From Dendrophyllia cribrosa (lineage: Eukaryota; Cnidaria; Anthozoa; Scleractinia; Dendrophylliidae), in assembly GCA_024195265.1 (NCBI GenBank), contig JAJLRJ010000002.1, positions 48,015,252 to 48,079,251 of the forward strand: DNA of 64,000 nt, read 5' to 3'. Numbering within the stretch: the first letter of the stretch is position 1; each line of letters opens with the position of its first letter. Shown piece by piece: positions 48,772 through 60,064 of the stretch. The notes below the pieces were generated by a model. That model was not told where the DNA came from. It saw nothing but the letters and a program-made list of their open reading frames with translations, and did no database searches. The position numbers and the translations under genes were made by a program.

Positions 48772-48937
48772 AATAGACCATATTCGTATTCTCGGTATTG
48801 AACTGGTACTAGCTTGCAATGGAGGCTCATGTGGGGGAATATCATTAAAAATATTTGCATGTGAAAAGATTCCCCCGCATGAGCCTCCATTGCAAGCTAG
48901 TACCAGTTCAATACCGAGAATACGAAAATGGTCTATT
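48772..48937. mobile_element. 166-bp foldback MITE (AATAGACC, TATTCTCGG type)
   Basis: Near-perfect palindrome with the same arms as 28393-28560 (TATTCGTATTCTCGG, GAACTGGTACTAGCTTGCAA, GGAGGCTCATG) and an AATATTTGCATGTGAAAAG centre. Overlapping frames on both strands translate to similar peptides because of the symmetry. Confidence 0.88.
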
Positions 48938-49837
48938 CTCAAGCCAGTTATTAGCATGTTTCGGAAAATTCTTCGGAAAGCAATCGAGCGTTCTGTTCGA
49001 TGCAAATAAATTTTTTACTAAGGTTTTGCACGTGCATATGAAATTTGAGAACAATACTCGCGAATAATGAGGACGCTCACTTGTGAACACAAAATCTGCG
49101 GGAAAAATTGGTACATTGGAGGCCCTATTTTATTGCCTTGCACGTCTTCAATGTCCTTGAAACTTGCAGGCCATATAAATTGATGATTAATCTCGAGATT
49201 GTCAAATTTTGAAAAAAAATTATTTCGCGGTTTCAAAATTATCATCACATTTGTAGGCGTAGACCAAATTACATACAAAAATGGCAACAAGAGCAGCTGA
49301 ACGCACGCTAATCAAATCCTTCTTTCTCGCAATCGGCCAAAGCAACCACCTCACTTTTTCACACACCATTTCAAATGGAATCAAACTACTATGAGATAAA
49401 ACTGCATTCAATTCAATTCAGCCAATTATGTCGATAGTATGTTTTTCTCTGTATTTATAATCCCCAAAACTTCATCCCTAAAAATTTTAAAAAACGCTCT
49501 CATACATTTCTTTCAAACTTTGTCCATTTGAAGCCCATGGTCTAATCAACTAGTCCACTAGCGGGTTTTACAAAAAAATTCTCTTGATCTAGAGAAACTC
49601 CGCAACTTGTGAATTTCGGAGGATCATCATTTCGTTGCCATGGAAGCACCGATGTAAACAAATCCTATACTCCCATAAAGTTCAATGTATTGTGTGTTTG
49701 CATGAAAAGTGGCTTGACTTTTTATGCACTACAACAAAAGATATGGCCCATTAAAATTGAAAGGGTGTGGACTTGAGAAATGGGTACGAGCCTCCATAAA
49801 TGTTTCATGTTTTTCTTAAATTAAGAAATTGCCTCTC

Positions 49838-50254
49838 AGACTACGTTTACACTAGAGGAGATTTTTCCGGATTCGTGACGAATCCGGAACATTTTGGTAC
49901 CGGATTCGTTTTGCCGTTTACACGCAGATGGATGAATCCAAAATAAAAACGTCCCGGTTTGGTCGCGTCTCCGGAGATTTTGAATCCGAAATCTAAAGTG
50001 AATACTTTGTATCCGATTACTGTAAATCCGCAATGTTTTGAAGTGTAAACAGTTGTTCCCATGAATCCGGATACTTTTTCGCCTGCTTTGTAACCGTTCC
50101 CGCATGAATGTCCTCGGATTTATCGATGTGTGTAAACGGTTGGGAATCCGAATACCCTTTAGTATAAACGCCTGCGAATCCGAATACCCTAAATTTAATA
50201 AATCCGGAAACATTTATGAATCCGGAAAAATCTTCTCTAGTGTAAACGTAGTCT
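49838..50254. mobile_element. 417-bp foldback element, AGACTACGTTTACACTAG ends
   Basis: Left end AGACTACGTTTACACTAGAG, then GATTTTTCCGGATTC. The right end is the inverse, finishing CTAGTGTAAACGTAGTCT. The interior repeats ATCCGGA/TCCGGAT and GTGTAAAC/GTTTACAC motifs many times in both orientations. GTTTACAC is shared with the MITE at 5956-6191. Confidence 0.8.
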
Positions 50255-51215
50255 CAGCATATGATCATTGGATTATTTCAGAAATGTCTCTTGCAGTGTA
50301 AAGAGCGCAAGGTTTTTTTGTTTTTTGTTTTGTTTTAACGTTTATTTGTTTGGTTTGCGCACGTAATTAATTAATCATAGAAGTCACAAATTATAATCTT
50401 TAAGTAATTTACAATAAATGGTTAAAAGTGCCAGTGATGGTATCGGAATTTTTATTGATTTAACATTATGAACATTACTTCGGCTATTTTTCCTTTTATT
50501 GAACTCTGTGCCTTTGACGTTTCATTTGGCATTTTCTCTAGTCGATTTTAATCAATTTTGGATCAATACAAGCGATTTTCTGGAAATTGAAAAATTCGAA
50601 AGAGATCCAAAATGGCGGCTTTATAAATGAATGACGTCATTTGTATCATATGACGTTATCATCGACACGTGACCTCTTGTAGAGAAAATGATGCATGAGC
50701 AATTTATTTAATATAATTAGGTTTAAATATCATAAAACAGTAAAATCACAAAAGGTGTTCAAATAATCTTCCCTATCTCTTGTACCACGGCCAGAGCTTA
50801 GGATAATATGGAGATTTAGCAAACACGACGACATGCAAACAGTTTTTTTATATGCGTCACCTGCTGCAAACATTTTTTTGTGTGTTTTTCAGGCTCGATC
50901 GCAATGACTTTATAAGAGACACGGCATTCTTGGAAAATAGGTTTAGATAATGATAATAGTATGTTTGCTTTTTTGAACCGTGTATAAATAAACGTAAATA
51001 AATAAACATTAATTGCGTACATCACTGCTATATGATCGTTTAATCATCTCATACCCTGCAAAGTAACTTCAGAAGGAATGACATGCATCCTAGGACGCCA
51101 TGCAACACTGATTACTCATTTTCGCTTTAATTATGTAATATACGAAGCATGCAGCTAATCATCCTCGATATAACAGAGTTAGATATCACTAGCTGACATT
51201 TACAACTGTTACATT

Positions 51216-53434
51216 TTAAACATACAACGCGTATATTTTCATGCAAGTTTTCCCTCCGTTATCATCTTCAGATACATCTTTTAAATCTTCATCGTACCAG
51301 ACACGAAACTCTTGACCGCTGGCTACTCTCAGGGGTACGGAGAGGTTGTTGAATGTCAGCTCAGGTGAATCAGTTTGCATACCGGGAAGTTTGTATGAAG
51401 TTATACGAGAAACCTGTGGGAAAACAACTGCATTGCTTTCATTAGTGAGAAAAGTTCGAAGTTTATCTCCTTTGGTGCACCCCCAGTAACTTGACCAAGT
51501 ATAACCACACGTTAGGTTTCCGCTTAAATGGACAAGTTTAAACGACATGATGTCGCCACTATACTTCATGGTAAACGCTCCGTATGTATCATTCCGCGCT
51601 CCGAAACAGACTTTTTTGCTGTTGACTTCGTTCCATGAAGGAACTGAAAGAAAGAAAAACAAAAACCGGGTTAATTTCGTATGAGACTTAGAACGCTAAT
51701 CATTTGTCAGAACAGCTCGCCGGTCAGACCAGTAGGTTTGTAATTATAATACGACTTTTTGAAGACCTGTTCCTACAAGAACATAAAAAAGGTTCATACT
51801 GTATTTCTGAATTGACCATTTCTGACAAATAATAGCATAATGTTACTTATTGAGCGGTCCGACGGGTCATTTCTGAGAATAACAAGCGCCCCAACAGTTG
51901 CCCCTTGGAAGCCCCTCAATTGGAGAAACTGGGAAAGCCTGTTCTGAAACGTTTTTTTTTTTGTAGCTTTCACACTCATAACATCGTTCTTTAACAGACA
52001 GTGATAACCTTTTATCTTGTAGAAGTCATCGATGCCCCTTTGCAAGAAATACTAGAAAAGCCTGTTCCCATATCTTGTGATATCGACGTCGCATTGTACT
52101 TTGAATTTTTATAACTAGTATAGGTAAGAGAAGTAAATGATTAACCTTTAATGTCGCAGAATTCACCGACGTAACCAGGAACACAAACACAAACAAAACC
52201 ATGCGTCTCGTACAAAGGAAGGCATTTTGAACCGTACAGACAGGGCGCATGCTCACAAGGTGTCTAATAAATAAAATAAAATATTATTTAAATAGTTCAG
52301 ATACCAATTAAATAGATGATTAAATGGAAGAACGAAAAAAGAACAATTAAACAAATGGATATGCAAAGAAATCAACATATGTAAGAAAGAACGAACGAAC
52401 GAGCGAGTGAATAAGTGAAAAATTGGATGGATGAGTGAGTGAATTGATTGATGGACGGATAAAATAATGAATGACTGAATGAATGCATGCATGCATGCAT
52501 GCATGGATGCATGTATAATTAATCAAAACATGTACAATGAATGTATGTATACATGGGCGAATACACAATGAATGCATGTATGAATGTCTAAATGTAGAGG
52601 AATGCATGCATGCATGGATGAATGCACGCTGAAAGCATACATGCATGCATTAATTAATGCATAATGAATGCACGCATAGCACACATGGTTGAATGCATAG
52701 TGAATGAACGAGCGAATGTGAAAAAGAACAAAATAAACGATTTTAAGATAAGAGTATCCCGATTTCGCCACTTTTCAGTCTTAGTGCCCCTCGCTGCTGT
52801 TTTAGTAACATTTTGTGTATTCGTAATATTTTTAATCCTGGAATATTGATATTAATATTAATAAATATATTGCATAAGTTGGCAAATATTGCATTTTGTA
52901 TACACTCTAAGGAACTCACTAATTTTGACGAAAGGTTGATGTTATTTGTTTATAGGATGGGGCCAATGCGCATGAGTTGTTAGTACAGATGTTAATGATA
53001 GAGTAATTGCTTTTCCTTCAAATCTACCCTTGATAAATAATAAAAGTAAGACATATTAAGCTTTGATCTCTCACCGAAATGCTGTAATGGTGATATCCTG
53101 CATTGGGTACAAAATGTCGAGAGTCGTTAAACCTGTCCGAGGCCAATAACTCGCAAAAGTGTTTTCCGTCAGAATCTGCATGAAGCCCGAAATTGAATGA
53201 TCGACATGTTACTGTGACGAGACAATTCAGTGCACACTGCATGGCGTCATGCACAGAATCGCTTTGAATGAGATGTATTTTCAAGTAGTAATAGCGGTTT
53301 TCAACGAACGTTGAATGTCCTGCTGAATGACCATCTAGGACGCTGCTTAATCCATCCTTGCTATAGCTGCAGAGGCTATTTGTTATCAACAGTAAACAAC
53401 AAAACGGGCCGAAAAAGGGCTTTGGAAATTTCAT
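51216..53434 (-). CDS. Secreted PAN-EGF protein, paralogue B
   Basis: Same three-exon plan as paralogue A: 53434-53075, 52263-52146 and 51643-51216; 301 residues. The middle exon is exactly 118 nt in both genes. Signal peptide MKFPKPFFGPFCCLLLI; PAN/apple-like Cys67, Cys71, Cys77 and Cys94 (ALNC, TCRSFNFG, HFCELL); EGF CEHAPCLYGSKC ... GFVCVCVPGYVGEFC; C-terminal domain VCFGARNDTYGAF ... TDSPELTFNNLSVPLRVA ... VWY. The exon 2 donor is GTTAAT, weaker than usual. A minus-strand ATTAAA (51126-51131) 85 bp after the stop could serve for polyadenylation. It is probably extracellular, with function unknown. The equal phases and exon lengths show a tandem duplication. Confidence 0.88.
52380..52660. 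repeat. Long degenerate tetranucleotide repeat in intron 1 of paralogue B
   Basis: Starts GAACGAACGAACGAGCGAGT, passes through GGATGGATGAGTGAGTGAAT and the run ATGCATGCATGCATGCATGC, then AATGCATGTATGAATG. The His- and Cys-rich minus-strand frames here are the repeat read out and are not exons. Confidence 0.85.
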
Positions 53435-55980
53435 GGCACTTGTGATCGTCGAATAAGTCGTGAATCGATTGATTCAAGTGTGGCTCTTATTAATTTATAT
53501 CTGCTAAAGTAGGATTATGGCAAAATTGAACAAATAAATTGTCATTGATCAGCCAGTAGTCAGTCGTAGTGATAAATGGTCTCAATAGAAGCTCTGTGCT
53601 ATCTGCCAACCAGGACACAAATATTTATTATTCATATTCAAAGATGAAATACAGGTAAAAAAAAGATAAGATTTATTATTTTCTAATACAGATAAATGGA
53701 CAAGACAAAATTACTTTTAATTAAATGTTATTGCAGTCCCGGAAGTAAACGTTTTTCCTTTGGTTGACAGCCATTTGACTGCAGATTTCATTAGGCTTTA
53801 TTTCTAAAATGTGTGTACTTGTACAGGGCACTTACGTTTTCGATTTCGTAAGATCTATTTATTTATCTCTATTACTCGATAATAGCCCATTTTCGATGTC
53901 GCGATTTCAAATATCTTAAAGAATATCGAATATACCAGAAAACAGGATCCATAAATAGATTTCCTATACTGACTTTAACAAAAATGCGACGTTTCGAAGA
54001 GATCTTCAAACTTGAATCTGCTTGGAATAACGAGTCAAAAATTGTTATTTTTACAAAGAAATGTATGGCAGGCGGGCATTGATAAATTTGTGAATTTAAA
54101 ATCTTTATATTTCCTACAGTTTTAAGCAGATATTTTTTTAACTTCACAATTTTGCAAAATTCAGTACGCGGAATCTAAGATTTACCCTGTTTTTCGTTTA
54201 ATTCAATATTTAACAATGCAGAGCTGCATGTTAAGCAGGATTTTGAACGCTGGAACTCCTTTTCCTGTTTAGTTTCCATCTAGTGATTTACGTCAATTCA
54301 TCCTGGTTTTGTAAGGGTACAGTAATTTCAATGCAAAATAAACGTGCCAACTGTTAAATTTAATTATATTAATAACGTGTTTAATCACTGTCTTTTATAT
54401 ATCGTTTCCTTGTCAATGTTTGAAGTTTATGGGTAAACAAGGACCATGGAAATGTCCTGGGCAGTTCAAGAAAGCGAAAACAAAATGAACGATAAAAGAC
54501 GAAAAAAATTGTAATGAGAGAGGGAGCAAAATGTGGTCTCGGTTTCCAGATTTTCCCAGTCCGAAAATGAAGATGAAGATAAACCCGTTGGAGCAAGCAG
54601 GCAACACGTGAATCGATGTGCAGATTTTGAATGAATTCGAAGGAGCAGATTTGGAATGAATAGAAGGAGCAGATGTTTGTGAAACTCACGAGGATTTAAA
54701 TGAAATTGAACATTCAACTATTTATAATAAAAATGTTAAATAGATAGCGGATTTACTGGAACATAGCCGACTTCTACCATCGCAGCAACCATTTCTTCTT
54801 GATAGCTTCTCGACTCATTTGATTTAAAGCACCGCCCGCACTTTCTTGCGTTGCTGTTTTTTTCGCCTTCCTGCTGTTTTAATTCGTCTTTTTCTATTTT
54901 CTTTTGTTTTGTTTTTGGCCTCCCAATTATAATTCTCTGCCGTCAAAAAGAACAATGAAGCCAAATTAAAAGGATGACCACGAAACACGAGAATTTGTCT
55001 GGAAATCTAATTGCGAGAAAAATTCACCAGAAGGTGACCGGAAGAAAACTTGAAGTCATTGATTGCCACAGTTAAACGAGGTGTTGGCGGTCTGACTTTG
55101 TTTGCGAGGCGAGAAATTATTTTAGTGCTGTTTTCACAAAGATAATTTTTCTCTTTTAAGGTATACTTTTAAGAGCAGCCACAACTCAATGCGAAAAAAT
55201 ACAAACTTGCTCGTTTTAGTTCCTACAGCCGCGTAGTGAGATTTTTCGGTTCCAAACCGCTTTAAACAATGTTTAGGAACATTTTCAAGGAAGCATAAAG
55301 CATATGCCATATTTCAAAACCAATTATTAGAAGACATTTTCAGAAAGTTGTGCTTGTTCGTTTTCTCCAGATCAAGCGATTTGAACAGCTTTGCCAAGGT
55401 AAACTTTCATTCAGCTTTGCCATGGTGAACTGCGATACGCGGCAATAATTTTTGCGCCTTTTTTTTCTGTCAATATTTTTTCTTTTCCTTTCGCCATGTT
55501 ATAAAAGAATTGGTTTATGCTTTTAGCTGTGCATTTATCGAGTTATGGTTGCACTTGGGAAGTTTGGAGAGCACTCGAGAAGCTAAGAAGAATCCACGCA
55601 TATATCCACGCAACGCGCTAGTCATACCATCCGCGGAGGACTGGTACGTTCTAAAAATAACTTGAGACACATTTTCATTGAAATCGGTATGTATGGAGGA
55701 TATTCTATTGGTCATAGTTAGTTATTCTACATTGAGAATTTTTTTTTTCTGAGCCTATTTTGCACTCTAACTCTACTGCGCAAAGGGTCGTGTAATACCG
55801 CTATTGGGAATGGCTAGAATTTAAATTCAATGTATTGAACTAGCAAAATCAACAAATGTTTTACCGGATCCTAACTTTTATTGCTACATTTATCGGAATA
55901 GAAATATATCGGAATTGTAGTATCTAGTATTTTAATACTTAAATCATCGTCAAAAATTCCATCCAAAATTAATTTCTAAA
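53435..55980. other. Anonymous sequence upstream of paralogue B
   Basis: Short open frames only, none recognised. The promoter of paralogue B should lie just above 53434, but no TATA or other element is distinct. Confidence 0.4.
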
Positions 55981-55983
55981 GCC

Positions 55984-56790
55984 TGCCGCACACTTGAGGA
56001 GAGTGCTGAGCAAAATTCCTCGCGCGGTAGTTAGCTCAGCTGTTTCCTCAAGTGTGCGTTGGAGTTTTTGTGAGTTTTTCGCCTCGCGAGGTCGTGAGGC
56101 AAATATCTGTCGTGTTTGATATTTTTGGCCTCACGAGACAAATTCCTCATCGTGTGCGGGCGCCGCCTGAATCTGGCTGAGCCAAATGAATCGATTAGCC
56201 AATAGCGAGCTCACGTGATTTGTGATACATTCAGGGTGCATACAAGATGTAATATTACATTTGCATAACTGCAATTACTGCAATGGTTTTAATATCCACT
56301 TTTTTAGAATATTTAAGGATAAAATTTACATTTAGAATTTTGTAAGGATTGAATTCATAAATAAATAAAATTTTAGTTTCTTTAATTTTTAACAGGTAGA
56401 AAGGGGGCATACTGAAAAGGAACAAAAACATTATTTAGGCTAATAAATAACCTTTAGCAGGGTGGGTTATGGGGTACAAATTTTGGACATGTGGTGTGTG
56501 ACGGATAGGGGTGTAAGGGGGAGGGGTATTGAAGACCAGTGAGGGTTAGGAGTCCGCCATCGTGAATGTCGAGCTTGAAATCACGTGAGCTCACCATGCA
56601 ATTTATTGGGTAATCGATTAATGTGGCTCAGCCAGATTCTCGCGGAGCCCGCACACGATGAGGAATTTGTCTCGTGGGGCAAAAAATATCAAACACGACA
56701 GCTATTTGTCTCACGACCTCGAGAGGCGAAAAACTCACAAAAACTTCCGTACACACTTGAGAGGATCCTCGCAGAAAGCTTATCACGCAG
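55984..56790. mobile_element. 0.8-kb foldback element
   Basis: Two arms of about 200-240 bp (about 55984-56222 and 56578-56790) pair imperfectly. Matching blocks include CGCACACTTGAG, TTTTTGTGAGTTTTTCGCCT, GTCGTGTTTGATATTTTT, GAATCTGGCTGAGCC and GAGCTCACGTGATTT. The left arm has an inner palindrome (CACACTTGAGGA/TCCTCAAGTGTG). The spacer (about 56223-56577) is AT-rich and non-coding. Confidence 0.75.
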
Positions 56791-59700
56791 CGCACCAAAT
56801 TTTCAAAGCCCTTTTAAATGATTTACTATATGGCATGCTATTGGGATATTTTGTAATCACGTGATCCGTTATTTTTTTTTCGAGACTCTGGGTAAACCGA
56901 GTGTCGGTCAATACGTCATTTTTGTCTCATATCGATTTTAAGACTGATAAACCTTGAAATTGAATTACTGGGAATTGCGAATCTTCCTACCCAGACTTTA
57001 TCAATCTTGGTATTTAATTGATGACATCCCATTGTTTTGATTTTGTGAGATTAATGTAGAATGTCTTATGTTGTCGTAATTTAAAACGAGCAATATCACG
57101 CCTGAGCAGTCTGAGCAAATATTTTGCGAATTAGGTCGTCACGAAACCAAATTTCATAAAAAAGCAAAGAAAATAAGACTTTTTTACTTTTACCGCCATG
57201 GACTTGGAAATGTTTAGCATGATAACGACTTATGATATATTATTTTCCATTCTCGAGAGACTAAAAACATAATTCTTAGTTCGTGGAGAGATACCCGCGT
57301 TGAAACATTTACTGATATGCGTTTTTCATTTCATTTCTTTTTATTAAAAGCGATCAACTTATTTGAATAAACAAGACTGATCCATTATTCTAGTCTTAGC
57401 TGCTGAGTGAAATTGTCGCGAAGTATCGACGATATACATCACAGAAAATCGGGTAGCTCGTCTTGGTGTTCTGGCGTAAGTTTCTTTTCTTTCTTTTTTT
57501 GTCCTACTATTTTTCTCCAGATTAAGGAACAGTTAAATAGAAAGCTTTGGTCAGTGCATTGATTGAAGGCATCCTGCGAGAATTTATTTTTGCTAGAAAA
57601 GAATAATACATTACTGTAAAATTAATATGCCTCCCTCGAAAGTAAATTGGCGGCAGCAATACAGACGTCAGTAAAATTTTCCAACTTCATGCCTTTAAAA
57701 TATACTAACTCTCAAAAATTGTCCATTTTTACTAATTTCAACATAATTTTGCCACCAATGTCGATGACTGTTTGCTACCAGCTCGACTATTACTATAAAA
57801 ATTTAAATTTACCGTCCCAAAATCATCTCTTTGTTTTTAGTAAAGATGGACAAATAAGAGTAAAATGTTTTATGAATTATACATTTTCGGCCCAGAATAT
57901 GAGAGACATGTTTAAATATAGTACAACAAACGGTGTGAAAATTTATATCACGTACTACGATTCTTTTGCTAGCATATGTAAAAAAACGCGTTCACATAAA
58001 GCCAAACTGGAAACCAGAGATCGACGTAAGGGATCGTTCGTGGTGTAGTTTGAAAACTTCCGCCTGTGACGCCCCAAACAGAGACCTTTTTCTTGGGAAT
58101 TGCTTAGCTTTTGCTTCATTTCTTTGTATTGTTTTTTAATGTTCAATTTTGACACAGGCAAAAAATAAATACTGTGCGTTCATTTTAAAAGCTTGCAAAG
58201 CCGGTTGCAACCGGGAAAAAAAATAAAAATCCTGTTTTGAATCAGTAAATTTGTATCATTAAATACTGTAATAGAAATTTGTTTCAAGACTACTTAAAAA
58301 TGTGTTGTTTCGAATTTCGTTTTAAACTAGAAATTTTAAAATAGCATTGAAATTACCCTCTTCTGATAATTTTAGGCAAACCCTTTTGAGTGCGGAATGA
58401 TTGACACCTCCAAGGATATTCATTGGCAACGTTTTTGGTAAACAAAGTAAGCTAGATGGATTTAAAGAGTGCAAATGCACGTAGTTCACTAACCCATAAA
58501 TGGCAACACCACTTGGAGAGCAAATGGAAAATCGAGCAAACCCAGCATAAAGTTTTTTAATGATAAGGTATGCTTATTGTTCTCTTCAATTATTCATTTT
58601 TTGCTTTCAGAGGATGATGTTTGTGAAAAATTCCGTAAATGTTTGAAATGGTCGTACAACTAAACGTTCAGCTAGGCGCAATTTTAAGTGAAATATGAGT
58701 CACAGACAATCCCAACTTATGGCTTCACGTCATGTAATTAGTTGTAAGCCCAAAATTCGAGAGCTAACGAAAAGAAACGTAAATTTTGTGGATACTCATT
58801 TTTTTTGTGCACTTCATATTTTTTTCATCTGTTAGGAATGTGGTTTGCTTTTGGGTCCGACAATCTTTGTTCTTTCCACGCGACTTGACATGAATTGAAA
58901 TGATTTGGACAAATGTTGATGACAATTGGCTTACTTGCAATTTGATTTACCCGGAGATAAACTATTCTGCAAAGAGAAATATTGGAAAATTAAGAGATTA
59001 TCGTGCATAAAACAAACCGATGCAAGCATATTTAAGAATAAATAGTAAGTACAGTAGGGTCTTAATTTGGTAGCGTAGCCAATCATTTTGAACAATTGGT
59101 GTCAGAATATCAATAGATTTATTAAACTTAAATGAAAAATGTTGGTGTCAGACAAAACTGTCAGGCGATAATCATTGATAAACACTACAGAATGTATGAT
59201 ATAAATTCATTAGCGAATTTTAACATTGGGTAATATTTTGCACGAAAGCCACAGCTGCCCTTCCGACTTGAAGCGGCTTTTCTGATGTCGCCATAGTTCA
59301 CAGGCAAAGTATTGTTTAGCAAGCGAGTCATAGCAATCGAAACGTGGCGAGTTTTAATTTATTTGTAAAAATCAATTATACGATATTGGGAAGCTGGACT
59401 TGGAATAAGGAGTGGCAGTGGCGAAGATTCAAAATGGCCCGAAAGTTTGATCAGAAGAAAACCATGCAGTTATTGAGGTAGTATATACTTTTGCGATGTC
59501 TCTTTTCAAAACACATTTTATTTTTCTATGCCTAGAGTAACCAAAGAAATTGCTGGAGTAAAATTTATCCCTTTTAGAGTACATATAAATGAAAATTCGG
59601 TAATTATGTGAGTTAAGCAACGTTGATAACATTATGGCAACAAAATACTTGCACGAAGGGTGTAAGCAATGCAAACGATTTCATGATGTACATTATTCTA

Positions 59701-59807
59701 TTGTAACTTTCACAAAAATTATAATCAAAATATATAGTCGGGTGGAGGCCACGAATGTAAGATTGTACAAATGTAATTTTGGACGCTACTTCTCTATAAT
59801 TAACCCT
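56791..59807. other. Anonymous sequence
   Basis: Apart from the frame at 57647-58048 (listed separately), only short unrecognised frames are seen. Confidence 0.4.
57647..58048 (+). CDS. Unrecognised open frame, 133 aa
   Basis: I do not recognise this protein. It is the longest open frame between 55 and 59 kb without an obvious repeat explanation. It contains an aromatic-rich middle (CYQLDYYYKNLNLP), a FVFSKDGQIRVKCF stretch and a basic end (CKKTRSHKAKLETRDRRKG). The first methionine is in fact a GCG-proximal alternative start in the frame, so the true start is uncertain. It may be a chance frame or an old exon. Confidence 0.18.
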   Translation: MAAAIQTSVKFSNFMPLKYTNSQKLSIFTNFNIILPPMSMTVCYQLDYYYKNLNLPSQNHLFVFSKDGQIRVKCFMNYTFSAQNMRDMFKYSTTNGVKIYITYYDSFASICKKTRSHKAKLETRDRRKGSFVV

Positions 59808-60064
59808 ATTCGGCCTGGGCTTTTTTTTTGGTGCCCCCCCCTTCCCCCCCCCCCCCCACCTATTAACTTCAAGAACATTAAAGCTACGACAATGAAACCT
59901 ATAGGGTACATAGTACGTCCAAAACTGTCTCCTTTGCGGTCCGCACAATGAAACGATGAAGTCATATGACGTGGGTATTAGGTAATTAGTTATACGGCCG
60001 CCATCTTGGATCCGCCATCTTGGATTTCTGAATTTTTTTTTAAAACCTCTTAAAAACCGTCCAG
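59808..60064. repeat. Inverted copy of the YY1-motif repeat
   Basis: Reverse-complement match to about 27768-28044: begins TTAACCCTATTCGGCC, then a poly-T and C-rich stretch, CATAGTACGTCCAAAACTGT, GTGCGG/CCGCAC blocks and the tandem CGCCATCTTGGAT motifs. It stops at ACCGTCCA near 60064, so only the 3' half is present. Confidence 0.8.

Larger units (their letters stand above)
47374..51215. other. Intergenic region between the paralogues
   Basis: No gene is recognised. It holds two palindromic MITEs (listed separately), a piece resembling the YY1-motif repeat at about 50520-50690 (ATCCAAAATGGCGGC), and anonymous AT-rich sequence. Promoter elements of paralogue A probably lie just above 47373, but none is distinct. 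Confidence 0.5.

Noticed and set aside
48686..49009. Two frames on opposite strands with similar peptides
   Set aside because: The shared peptide is due to the palindromic MITE at 48772-48937 being read from both sides.
52253..52771. His/Cys/Ser-rich frames on the minus strand
   Set aside because: They read through the degenerate tetranucleotide repeat in intron 1 of paralogue B. The spliced gene uses exons on both sides.
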